A stretch of 64,000 nucleotides of DNA, taken from Solenopsis invicta (lineage: Eukaryota > Arthropoda > Insecta > Hymenoptera > Formicidae). Made by a program: the position numbers and the translations under genes. Numbering within the stretch: position 1 is the first letter of the stretch; every line of letters starts with the position of its first letter. Positions 1 through 13,000 of the stretch are shown here, one piece after another. Location of the stretch: contig NC_052665.1 of assembly GCF_016802725.1 (NCBI RefSeq), positions 17,800,501 to 17,864,500 of the forward strand. Reading direction: 5' to 3'. Under the pieces are notes generated by a model. It was not told where the DNA came from. It did no database searches and saw nothing but the letters and a program-made list of their open reading frames with translations.

Positions 1-1180
1 GTAAAGATATAAAAAATATTTCGCTATGATGGTATCAAATCAAAGTCAATTGACATTCGAAGAAAACCTAAGGATTAAAAACTAAGAAAATTGCATTTAT
101 CTGACAATCGATTTCCATATCAAAGAGGGATTTTTATATACCAGTAAGTTCGAAGGGAAAACAATAAATTATGACGTTGTCAAAGATTAATTTCACTTCG
201 TGTGTTTGCAATGTATGTATATGTACCGAAAAATTCCTTGCTTTCGTAGTTTGTATATTCGTCTCTTCATCTTTAATATAATATCGCGTAAACAAACGAG
301 TCATCCCCAATCTAACTAGAGGAATGAGAGATACGTTTTGATCTGTACGCAAAGCCTAGATGAAAGGATAAGGAATATCCCCGTGGAATATCATCGCAGA
401 TGCTGACACGACTTTAACGTTCCCGCCAGTAATATATTCTCCCACCCTTCACGTCTACTTTATTATTTTTATTTTCGATCCAGTCGTGCGCGCGCGCGTG
501 CAAACGTCCAAGCCAATAAAGTAAGAGACCCCTGGTACGCGATTCGAGAAGATTAGTGCTCAGAATCTATCAATTATCTGCATGTTGACGTTCGAATCGT
601 TTTAGCCGTTATTCTTAATACATGATTCGAGTAAAGTCGATCGGTAATAAACGACAGTTAAATATTTTCGTAAATGCAATTATATGATCGTATTTAATTT
701 ATAATTTTTGGTCCTCCTTTGTACATTTGATTTCTAGTTGTTAAATACAAAGATGTGATAGATTCATTTAATTATATTCATCAATAATTTATACATAAAC
801 CATCAAAAGGATACGCGGGATAAATTGTACCTATAATTAACTGACATGACGTGTTTAATTACTCGCGATTCTCGTTAAATATCATTTTTGTTCATGTGCA
901 TTATGCAACATAATCATTTTATTAATTAATAATGCAATAATGAGAGAAATGTACGTATCAAAGATGGCAATCTTTTTATAAATTACAATTTCAATAATCA
1001 AAAAACTCCTATCATTATTTAAACAGAGAACATGCATACATTAAAACATGTGAAAAAAGATTTATTGAAATTGAAGTTGAATATTACATTATATTAAAAA
1101 ATTATTCGTTTCGGGACATACTTATTAGGCGCCGAGACACGGCCGCGCCTTTTAATATAACATAATATTTTATGTTCCAG
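1..1180 (+). other. Upstream flank or 5' intron of the DIP gene
   Basis: AT-rich sequence with no recognised coding exon. It ends in an acceptor-like site at 1180. A short alternating CG tract lies near 485-501. I see no clear TATA box or initiator that I could defend as the promoter. Confidence 0.5.
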
Positions 1181-1202
1181 CTGGATCCATGATTGTGGCA
1201 AA
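1181..1202 (+). other. 3' end of 5' UTR within the first coding exon
   Basis: The stretch between the acceptor-like sequence ending at 1180 (T-rich run, then TTCCAG) and the start codon at 1203. It contains the out-of-frame upstream ATG at 1189. The rest of the 5' UTR and the promoter are not located; they may lie in 1-1179 or outside the window. Confidence 0.6.
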
Positions 1203-1272
1203 ATGGTGGATTGGCAAAAGGCACTTCTAATGGTGTTATTGGCGTTCCTGATCTATCCAAACGATATTTTTG
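1203..1272 (+). CDS. DIP coding exon 1: start codon and signal peptide
   Basis: Encodes residues 1-23 plus the first base of codon 24. The start at 1203 has a good context (A at -3, G at +4) and is followed by a hydrophobic core (ALLMVLLAFLIY), as expected for a secreted Ig protein. The donor after 1272 is a strong GTAAGT. A likely acceptor AG at 1179-1180 shows that the exon extends upstream as 5' UTR. The frame stays open from 1182 to the ATG, so a start in an earlier exon cannot be formally excluded. Another ATG at 1189 lies in a different frame and in poor context, giving a 13-codon upstream ORF that ends at 1230, past the main start. Confidence 0.9.
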
Positions 1273-4200
1273 GTAAGTACCAAATCTTCATCATCGCAGA
1301 TTATTCAGGTATATCAGAGAGGTTTTGGTTGATTCGTATCAATTGTAAGATATCTCCTTGAGATGGTAATAGAGGGTAATGGAGAGGGCGGATTGAAGTG
1401 ATTTCGAAAAAAACAACAAGATTAATTTAGCGAAATCCCTTGGCGGATTTCCAGTTGATCCCGGTGATATTAGAATAAGAGTAGATACCCATCGTGTCAC
1501 GCGAACGTGCGCGTTTGCAGATTTCGAGGGCCGCCGAACCCGATGAATACGAGAACCATGAGATATATATCGCGCTATGTACGGGCAATTTTGCAACTAA
1601 GCCGCCGCCCGACTGTGCACGACCACCTGTAAATACAATACCGGAACTAATCCGCTTTTGAAACGCACACTTGCACGGCACGACATACGGCGATATTGGC
1701 CTTACGACCTTCCACTCCAGTGAGATATTACTTTTTCTGAATGCCAACGCATGCACCGGCCAAAGCGGACCATTCGCAGTTCCGTTAAAACACGCATATT
1801 ATCACTCATTCCGCTTTACGCGCGCGTATAAATAAGATATAAATAATATCTTTCATGCAATATTCAAAGTAAAAATATATACCTATACGTAATGTATCCA
1901 GATATAATAAAAATTTTTATGTATGAAATGGATCGATTTTCTCATAGCGTAGGTTTTAAAAGAGCTCTAATTACGGCAATATTTAATGCTAGAAGCTAAA
2001 AGGTTTCGCAGATTAAGCGTAACGATGTAAATAGGTTCTCAGTTCATTTCAAGTGAAATTTATTTCAGAAACAGAAATAAAATAATTTTAATGGAAATAC
2101 ATCAGAGCACAGATTTGAATGCTTACATGTTCGAATATCGATAATAGTAGCTAATTAATAAACCAGTAAATCGGGATTATTTCAAATATCATATTAATCA
2201 TCTATTAATTTCTTCATTATTACATATTAATTATTTATTTTATATACATATATATATGAATACATACACACGCATACACATATATGTCTACACACATGCA
2301 TATACACCGCCACAGACATTAATATATTTTGAATCACAAATGACTAAAAAAGAAAAAAAATTTTAACAAGTTGCAATAAGATAAAAAGACGAGAATGAGG
2401 AAAATAAAATTAGTACAAAAGTGAAAATGAATATTTAGCAGCCCTTGTCGATGCATAAAGTCGAATATAATTTATCTTTTGTCTCGAATAACTATATCTA
2501 GCAAAAAGCTAAATAGACCATTCAAACATACAAGCGAATGTCCGCGAGAGGAAATAAAAGATTACGATTTTAATAAAGACTGCAGATACCGTAAGAGACG
2601 AGCGACGACGGAAAGAGAAAAGAAGGGCGGTGCTGAGCGGCAGCCGTGAAGAAAGATAGGTAGATATTATAGTTTGACGTAGACAAGAAAATTTCGCAAA
2701 CTATCAAGGTTTTATCGCTTCCTCCAGTCGCGCATTCGCATGATAATTTCCACCGAGGCGAAACGTCTTCATAACGGGTGAATGGCATTTGATTACTGAC
2801 GTCACTCAATTTCAGTCGACCTCGCCCAGCGTTCTCGGCGAGTAAATAAGATTTTCTAGAGGAAAACTAGCGCGCGCCAGGATATTCTTTGCGGATCCAT
2901 TTCTCGCAAACAGGCAAGCGCCCTGACACCTGTACCCGATACGCATTCCCTTAACGACTGGCATTCTTCCATTTTACCGTAAATTGCCCAATTTGCATCG
3001 TGATCTCGACGAATTGTCGCGGGAATTTACTTTAATCCATCAGATTCGGTTTAACTTTTTTCAAGTTCTTTCACGTAAAAATTCATACTTTCACATCCTT
3101 ATATTGGCCTTAGCGCTTAAAATATATATGTATATAAGGAAAAAAATGTAGATATTCTTTATTTCATTTTCAAAAGTTACAATCTATTTTGTAAAGTTCA
3201 GAAGATTATTCAAATATATAAATTAAAAAACTTTCTCTCATATATTTTTATAAAGTAGAATTAATAATAATTTGAAAGAAAGTAATCATTTATTTCATGA
3301 CTTTATTTTAGATATAAAATAACACTAAACATTTCTAAAATTTATTAGACGTTTATTAATCTTATTTATTTAGTGCGTATTGGAAGAAGAAGCACATATT
3401 GGAAATGGATCCTGTTCTACATAATGTGAAAAATCAATAAATAAGTCACGATTTATAAATATCTCTAACGTAGCAATGAATGAAAAACTAATTCTAGTAA
3501 TACTGCAACTATAAATATCTAACGTTTCAACAGTTATAAATAATTCACAGTAATCGCGGTTTTCTCAGGATCTGTCAAGCTTTCGTTTGCAATAAGTTAA
3601 AAATGTATTTTTCAGAATGTCTAAATAAAAAAGAAAATATGTAATATATTCTCTATATTCTCTTAAAACTTAAGCTTATTATCAAACCCAAATAATTCTT
3701 GATGGCTGCTATATTTATTATATTGCAAAATGAGACAATTTATCACTTACACGTAAATTAATATCTCTTCTAACATGTTACAATGATTTATAATAAGGAC
3801 ATTCTTAAATAAAGACGTTCTTTATTTCATTTTGTTATTTATTTCATCATTTATAGCTTTATCATTTTTTTTAAGTTTGTGACATTTTTTTTATTTAAAA
3901 ATTTTTGTTTATCTTTAAAAATATGTATTATAATGTGATTATTTTATTCGTTTTTTTAAATACGTATATTATCCGCGAAATACATAAATGTTCTTCATAT
4001 GACATGCACAATACGTTCTCGCGACACAAATGCATCGAATAGTTGCGAAACAAATCCAAAACAGATCTGGAGCAACTTTGTAGACACTGCCAGCTTCCAG
4101 ATAGCAGATAGTTGAAGTAGATTCGTGGACAAGCATCCGCAAAGCAATAATTATAAGCGCGATGCGAAGGACCCATCGGGAAGGTGCCGATGTTTCATTG

Positions 4201-7200
4201 TGCATCTAATATCGAGCGGTAAAGCGGTACACAGAAAGGAATAAATAAGGACCAGAACGTGCGGACTATAGAAAGACAGCATCCGGCCAATCGGGAATTT
4301 TCACTTATCGGCCGCTTAACGAAGGGTGAATGAAAAGGGATGGCCATTCAGAGGCGGGCAAACGAAAGAATAAATTGAGTTAAATTAAACGAGACCCTTC
4401 TTTCCGCTTTTCTCGAGGAGAACGACGTCATCGATGAAGTGATACCGCAATGCAAATTCTCGATCTTATTTAGAAATTTTTCATTTAATCTGAGACTGCT
4501 TTCACCGTAAATGCAGCGTATCTTCCTTCATCTTTCCAAATCTCTCTCCGTTTTCCTTTGAAAGAGACTTCGCTTAAGAAGATTGCATTAAATAAATGTA
4601 ATTAATTTTATAATTCTACACAAGATAACAAATATATATTTTTATGAGTAATTAATCTGAAACCTTACGAGCGTAAGATACCCGATAATTTTTGATGAAA
4701 TATTTTACAAGTCAATGTTCGTCTGGAAATGACTACCGCCGCAACGATTTCCGAAAGCGACAGATGGGAGGACCCTTGCATCCCATCCTACAATGCATTT
4801 CATCCCCTCAACTCTCGCATTTATGCGTCTCGATGAATTTAACGTTGCGCCTGTCGGTATATAGCCAAGCTCTTCCGCTTATGTTTTGCATTACCGGTAC
4901 CGCCGTCGAATCGCGACAAAACTCGCCTCAAACGTCTCGTTACGATAGGCAAAGCCGCTTTTGCGAGACAATCGGAAAAATGAGACTGAGAGAAAACGAT
5001 GGAAAAAGAAAAATATAAAAAGATGAAAAAAAAAGAAAAATAGAGGGAAAGAAGGAAATTCAACAATAATACTAGAAAAATAATAGTCTTGGAAATAAAT
5101 TGTAGCTTATAACAAATGTGTAAAATTACAGAGTTAAAAAATGATTAAATAATAGTAAAAAGAAAATTGAAATAATAATAAATATTTTATAAAATTCATA
5201 TATCAAAGTTTAAATGTTTATATCTTGAAAAATTTAAAAAAACATTTTTCATTAAAAAAATTAGTAATAAAAGATTCTATTTCATTCTTCAATGTTAAGT
5301 GAGTACCAATGTGCTGAGTATTGATAAATAAAATTTTGTTATATCTATAAAAAAAAGGAAAAATCATAATCTCAAAACGTCTAATGTTAATATTAGATAC
5401 GTTTCTTATTATCAATCAAATTTTTGTTAATAATGATCAATCTCCTAAGATATCTAAAATAAAATCAATTAGTATAAGCAAATAAAATTAACTATAGATA
5501 AGTATGCTGTAGTTGCAATAGAACATGAATAGTCAAAGGAAAAGGAAAGAGATTGAATGAAACGGAGTCAAAAAGAGACGGAGAGAGAGAGAGAGAAAGA
5601 AAAAAAGGAATCAAGGGATAGAAAACGAGAAAAATAAAACGTTGAAACTCGGGAACGACTTTCCGTCGAGAGTCGCCTTTGCGAATATTTCTTTAGCTGG
5701 GCAGAGTTACGTGCGGGTGGTGGCTGTTGGGTGACGAGATTTGTAGAGTGTCTGTTTGCTTGTTTGGCCGTTTACTTTGGCCACTCGCGAAGGAGAAAAG
5801 TGCGTTTACAGGCGCGCAAGCGGTGCCAGGGCCAAGGGGATACGATCTTTCTCCTCAATGTAAGGTATTAAACGTGTTGTTCGTAAAACATATACAATCA
5901 CATATTATGTTGATTTACTCAAGTATCTAATACTCTATCGAGTATTTCGAAATACCTTTACGTTTTCTTTATAAATGTTTTATTTGCTGTTTTGAGCGAT
6001 TTGGTTTTACTCTTCACAACAATCTCACTCACTATAAATAAACTCAAACAGTATACTCTATACAGTCCGCTATTGATGTATTTCTAGCAAACAAAAAAAT
6101 GCAAAATCGTTATTGATATTTTTATTTAGTATCTTCATTTTTGACTATCAATACACGATATAACGCATATGTAAATGAGGCTGTCATTATCAACATACTG
6201 AGTGAGCGCGTGCAAAGTGCATTTTAGCGCGACGAGTTAAACATGTAGTTATTACCTCAATTGATACATTGCAGCAGTAGTTTAGTCGTCGCTTCGGATG
6301 CACGATTATACGCGCGATATGCGTGGATCGTGCAATACAAAGTTCATTTGCCACTTCGGTGAATATCCGGCGCATTAAAAATCTCGGAAAAAAATCGGGA
6401 AAAATATAGAATTATTCTATTACACATATTTGCAACACAATTCTATAAAAGATTAAGATTCTATTTAATAATTAATTACATAAACGTGTTATAAAATTAA
6501 AAAGAGTTTCACTGTGAATTTTGCTAATTAAACCAATAATTAAAAATTTTATTTGATTCGAAAATCTTATTTTTAATTAATATTTTAAAAGCTTTATAGA
6601 AAATTTAATATTATAATACTAGGCATAAATGCATGAAATATTGCAATAAAAATTGGAAGAACGAATCTTAATGATGCAACACGCATTCGGTAAAATTGAA
6701 ATGAAATGAATGTAATAAAAGAAACAACAATAAATTCTACATGGAAATTAGAAACAATTTATCCAAATATTGCTTGATATGCATGAACTAATAATCATTG
6801 ATAAATGAATATTCTTCCAGATGATTATTAGTATTGCGTGAATTTCATCAAATACGCTTTTGCATCGCTCAATGTGCGCGTGCACGAAATGATGCGCAAA
6901 ATTATTGTCAAATAACGCTTGACCAATAGGGAGTAAATAATTGCGCGGTGCGATGCTATTTATGAGATAAATTGCTCAAATCACCGCGGTAATCGATAGT
7001 TTATTTTTCCTTCTCTCGCCATCAGCTTATTTTCCACCGCTTCGACCTGCATCTCTACTCGCGTATGCATTTCATAGCAAACATGTTACACACGTTAAAA
7101 ACGTTTGCCGTTTATTTTATTTAACTAACAAATATTTATTAATGTACTGACACAAAAGAACGTATTTTGGCTTCTCCTGAAATATTGATATAATAATATT

Positions 7201-7265
7201 TCATCGAATTAAAATAATTTAATTAAGCAATTCTTCTTTTTAATATAAAAAATAGAAATTTAATT

Positions 7266-7309
<44 letters not shown>

Positions 7310-9972
7310 AAAAGTGAATAAAAGCCTCGCGATTTTCCAGAGTGAGCTATCACTGTAACGGTATTAACGCGAAAAACGGCTTTCGAAGAATGGGAATCCC
7401 CAGCGCGAAAATTACCCGAATTATCTCGAAATAGCGACAGAGAGTTCACGGCGCCAAGATTAATAAGACTGCTTGTTACGGGGAAAAGATCGTATGTCGA
7501 AAAGCGAAAACTACTAATTCGGCCACGGGCTATACATTCCTTCGCGACGAAGAATGTTGCGATATTTAATATCCATAACAACTTATTTTCCTCCGACAGA
7601 AGTTCGATAATAAGCTACTCGCAATTTTCAACAAAGTTTCCGGATGGAAAACCGTGGCTTCTCGTGTACTTTCCGCTGCAATGTTGACGAGTACGTCGCG
7701 CGGTAAGTAATTTATGCCACTGGAACTTTTTAATATTAATAAAATGCGGATAGGTTATTGACAACTTTCTGGCTTTTCCGGTAAAACATCTTAAAACAAT
7801 TTACGATTTACGCCCAATTAATTAAAAATCTAAATAAACATTGATATATGAAATAAAAAAGTTATATGTATTTGAATTCTTAAAACTTTCGGATATTTTT
7901 TTCTTTATATCTCTACAATTTCTGATTTAGATCTCTAATTTTCATCCTAAATTATCTAATCATGCGCCGTACCGTAAAAATAAAATCCGTAATGAAATTT
8001 AATTGCAATACTCCCCGTTACAATGTTTTGCAAGAAAATTTCTTTTCTTGAAAATAATTAAAACTATGTATATTGCACTATGTAGCGCTTTAATTACAAA
8101 CATTACTTCCATGAAACAAACGAATGCGACTCGGTTTATGTATTCCGGAATAATATTTTAGCTTTTAACATATAATGTTATATCATACCACTGATAATAT
8201 AATATTAGGTAAGTCGCGGTAACATCGTTGCAATCCTTCTTATTATTACTAATTGTTTCTATTATTTTATTGTAAAATAAGTAAATTAAACATATCCCTT
8301 TTTCCTGAACATTCAACTGTTTTAGAAAATGGGACAATCAAAAATTATTATAACAATGCTATGTTTAAAAGTTACAAATCCGATTGTTTCGATTTCTCGC
8401 AGTCGACGCATCTTTTTTTACCGGATATACATATAATTTGCAAACATATAAGAAAAATTAGATTTGAAAAATTTGTAAAAGTTCTGAAAAAAATATATCT
8501 ATATACACACGCACATTAATTTTTACAATGCATTAAATGCTTATTTGTCTCTGATATAGATAGCGTTTTGTTAACTTTTAATTAAATTTTCCATTAGTTT
8601 CTTTATTACTTGTCGTAATTTAAATTCTCTTTGTTTAGATTTCCTAATTCTGGAATTTTGTTTCATCTGCTTACATAACGACTCGCGTATTAGCCTCCTT
8701 TCTTTTCACTATTTTTTACGTAACTTTTCGCAACTACTCCATTCTATAATTCGTTTATAATTGTTTATTGTTTTGATTGCGTTGGCTAGAAACAATTGTA
8801 ATATTTAGAACAAAAAAACATTACGAAAGTCATAATTTACTTCAGAAGATAATTATTAATCAAAATTATTTCATATCAAACTGCATTTTCGTTTATTTTG
8901 CGTAGTCATTTTCGATACGTCACTTTTTAATGGGTTTTGAATGTCAATGTAATTAAAGATCTTTTATTACAGTATAATAAGTTTCATTCAAACATATCGT
9001 TATATGCACAGGATAATGAGAAATCAGATAATCGAAAATTAATAGTTCGAATTACAACGGAATTGTTTCAGTTCATACATTTGTCGCATTCTAATTAATT
9101 TCATATAACTCGTTGTCCACATAGATATGGCAACTTGGCTAACTACGGCAAACAATTTCAAAAATACTCATTTTGAAAGATTTAATTTTGAAAATTTTCT
9201 TCTATATAATTCCACCAAATAATTACGCGTGATTTGGTTCACTTAAAACGAAGGAGATTATAATAAAGGGTAATAATAAAATTAATTACTATAACTCAAT
9301 ATCGCAAATTTCCTTGACGTTAAACTAATAATACACCACATTTCTTATTGCCAGCAAAGATGCAACAATTATATACCAGTAAGAAATATGTGATTTACCT
9401 CGAAGAAAATTGTAATTCGCGTATTTTATTTCTTTAAAATAAAGGCAATTAAAATCAGGAAAAATTCAGTTTCAATAAATAAACGCAATGCCTGTTAGCG
9501 TATCGAGTGTTTCTTTTAATTTAACAGGTGAATGTTGCATTTCTATGACATCAAAGCTATCCGGGCAAACCTCGTGTATTGCAGACTATAAAAAAAAACT
9601 CTAAATCGAGTAGCTTATGCAGCAGCTGGGACGAAATTTCTACAGAAGTATCATTGTCCTGTTTACCCCGTTGTATGCTGCTGCCGGATACTTTTAGCAA
9701 AAATTCATACGAAAATGTTATCGGGCGCGCGTGCATCTCGTTGGAAGCCCATTTGATACGGTATATTTTCTATATGTACCTATATATACGATATATATAT
9801 ATATATATATACATACATATATATACATATATATATAATGTTTATAGACACACAGAATTCAAGTATCAAAACAGCCTGTTACGAGGATCGTGAAATATAA
9901 AAACAATAGTATTGTAAAGTCAGTTCTTCTTATTTGCTCTTTGTAGAATCTATTTGCGCTAGAAAATGCATT

Positions 9973-10017
<45 letters not shown>

Positions 10018-13000
10018 AAGAGAGAGAGAGCCTTTCTCTTCCCCTCCCTCCACCCTGTCCCACGTGTCGACTCGTCTCTCTTCGTAGTGATCGATTCAAT
10101 CAACATTTACGTCATCATTCTGTAAACTACCGGATAACCATCTCGACGCGATACTCGGCTGCCGATTACAAGATTAATTCAATTCGCTAGACGACTCGCG
10201 TTTAGTTTATTGACGAGATATAAAAATCATTTGACGTACGTTATGCTTAAATTTACATTTAGGCGGAATTATTCCACGTGAGTGTAGATTGTTCAGGGCG
10301 GATGCGCCTCGTGGAAGGAAGGGTAACGCGGAATTTGACGGACAAACTTTTAACACGGAGCAGAGTACATCTTCTCCATTCTTCGCGCATTCCGCATCCT
10401 CGATCTCTATCTCGCCGGCGAAACAATTTATACGTTACGCATCGTGTTTCGCCTTATTTTACACAGCTGCAGTGTCATATCGAACGCTATCGCGTCTCTG
10501 TAGCGCTATCATTCACAGTACAGCTGCAAAATAATCCGGAAATATTTGAAAAATATGTGAGAAAGTAAAAAAGGATGTATTCTGTACGTATAGAACGGCG
10601 CGTTAGCTATAATCGCGCGTGATGCGATATTTATGGCAGCTGCGTGTGCTGCACGCATAATTTCACATTAGGAAGATAATGGATAATGGAAACGGTATAT
10701 ACGTTTCCACTGCACGAATTACGTTGTTACGAAATAAATTGATTTGAAATAATCGTGCATGTATTAAAATTGTTCTCTTTAAATTTTAATTCGCAATATG
10801 TTTACTTTAAATATCACATAAAAATAATATGAAATGATATCGATTAAATTATATTGTATTTAATATTTTCATATAATTTTTGAGGTAAACACTCACATTG
10901 CGAATGAAGAGATAAAAAGAAGTGTAATGTAATACAAAATGACATTTTCGTCAATCTACTTCAGATACAACGGAATTTACGAAAATTATTTTTATTACAA
11001 TAATACAAATCAATAATGGAACTCTTGATAATTGCGTTAAATCCGTTTTCGATGATAACGTGCATTAGCATGGATAATCGTAGATAACAGATGCTTTTCT
11101 TAAAATTTTTGTAATTTTTAACTATCAAAGAGCAGACAAACACGCACATACACACACATATATAAAAGATATCAGTTATCGTCGATCAATGTTGCTCGTG
11201 AATATGGAAGTTTGCTTAAGTGGTGCATATGCGACAGCGATTCTCGCTAATTCGACGTCACGTCTACGCGTTTAATTTGCAGTCGCGAGACGCATCTCCG
11301 CGTCTCGCCGCGTCGCGTAGCAATTCAGCCTTCTGACGTTTATTCGCTTTCGCATAAAGTGCATTCTGCACGACGGCGAATTGACGTCGCTGTCGAAAAA
11401 TTGCCGGCGGTGCGCGGTATGCAAATGGCGTATGTATTTTTCACGAACGTCGTACGTATTTTATCGTTTCAGGCGGCGCTTTTCAACCCGAATTCTCCGG
11501 CCCTATCACCAATCTAACCGTGCCACTCGGGAGGGACGCCACTTTCACGTGTCTGGTGAAACATCTAGGAGGTTACAGGGTACGTTGCATGAAAAGCGAC
11601 AGCGTGTCTGTGATGTCGTAACGCTCGCTTAACTTCGCGAGTCTCACTTAACTTCTGAAAGGAGATGCGCCTTTAAAAAGTCATATCTCCCGCCAGGTTA
11701 AACTTTTGCGGTACACGTCGCGAACATTTATTCGAGGTGTGTGCTTGCGTTGTAATGGTTGACACGGGCCGATAACTACCACAAAAATCTGGCAAGGAGC
11801 AGATACGAAACAAGCGAGACGAAAGGCAGCAAAATCGCATTGTTAGAAACGCTCAACATTAACGGACACTTATCCGCATCACGATACTCGCGATATAAAA
11901 AGGAATTGATATCTCTAGTCCGGAAATTAGTTTTTACTTTCTCTGAAGTGAGAGTAGATGAGAAGAGAATTCTCGACAAGAGTACATGGGAAAGACATTT
12001 AGCGCTTTGAATAATCTATCTGTACGCGATTTTCACAGACGCAAAAGTCAATTCTGATCTGTAAAATTCTCACTTAAAATCGGAAAGTAGTCGGAGAGGA
12101 ATTTTTCCGCTCACTTTGACCTGACTTTTCTTCCTTCAAAGAAAGGAAAGGTTGGAGAGAACTTTTATCGATACACGTGACTACAAGATTACACGTGCGG
12201 CCCGACATTTACCCTTCGACACATTAACAAAATTTCTTTCTCGCAAAGCTGATTTTATATTACGGATTGCGCGCGCTATCGATCGCGAGCGCGATTTACG
12301 GAGAAATAGCTTGACTCGCATAGCGCTCTTAAATTCAGCCGCAAATTCGCGTTTTTACGGCGTCGGAATTTAATAATAATTTCATGCGCACGGTGGGATT
12401 ATCTTTTTCACACATTATCGTTTCTCTTTGCGCTTTTGCAAATTGCATTACGCTATATAGCCAGAGCCGGTATAACCAGCAACTGCATTATGGTATAACC
12501 AGTTGCTTCTAGTCGACGTGCTATTTGCTCGTAGTCGGTCAGATACGCTCGGAGTTGCAGACCAGGGTTCGCTATCCATATCTGACGTCCGACGAAATTG
12601 TAAACTGTAGAATGGAATACACGATTACGTTTCACATCGACCCGAATCTCTGCCGGTAGTTCGACGAAGTAGATGCCAAATATCAACATATCTGAGCGCG
12701 TAATGTATATTCTATGCTCGAATTCATTCGACCGTGTTACTGTGTTTCGATCTTCATTGCGTATTACAGATTGCGCAATTATTATTACCGTTAATTTAAT
12801 CGCGCGGTACAATGAGGACATCGATTACGTGCAAATAAACGTCAACGCTTCGTATCGGTCAAATTAAAACGGTTCCCGAAGCGGAGAATCATAATAATTA
12901 AATTTATGATTGCACAGTCGTAAAGCACGTGACAAGCTAGAAATGGTTGCCGGACATAGCCGAGAAGACGATCTCTCCATTTATAATTCACTTCCCGCGG

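Larger units (their letters stand above)
1273..11472 (+). other. DIP intron 1 (10.2 kb)
   Basis: The largest intron. It is mostly AT-rich, with several (GA)n tracts, a TA/CA-rich low-complexity stretch near 2235-2310, a TA repeat at 9781-9838, and moderately CpG-rich patches near 10270-10560 and 11210-11460. The short open frames on both strands have no recognisable domain. Large first introns of neuronal Ig genes often carry enhancers, but nothing here proves that. Confidence 0.8.
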
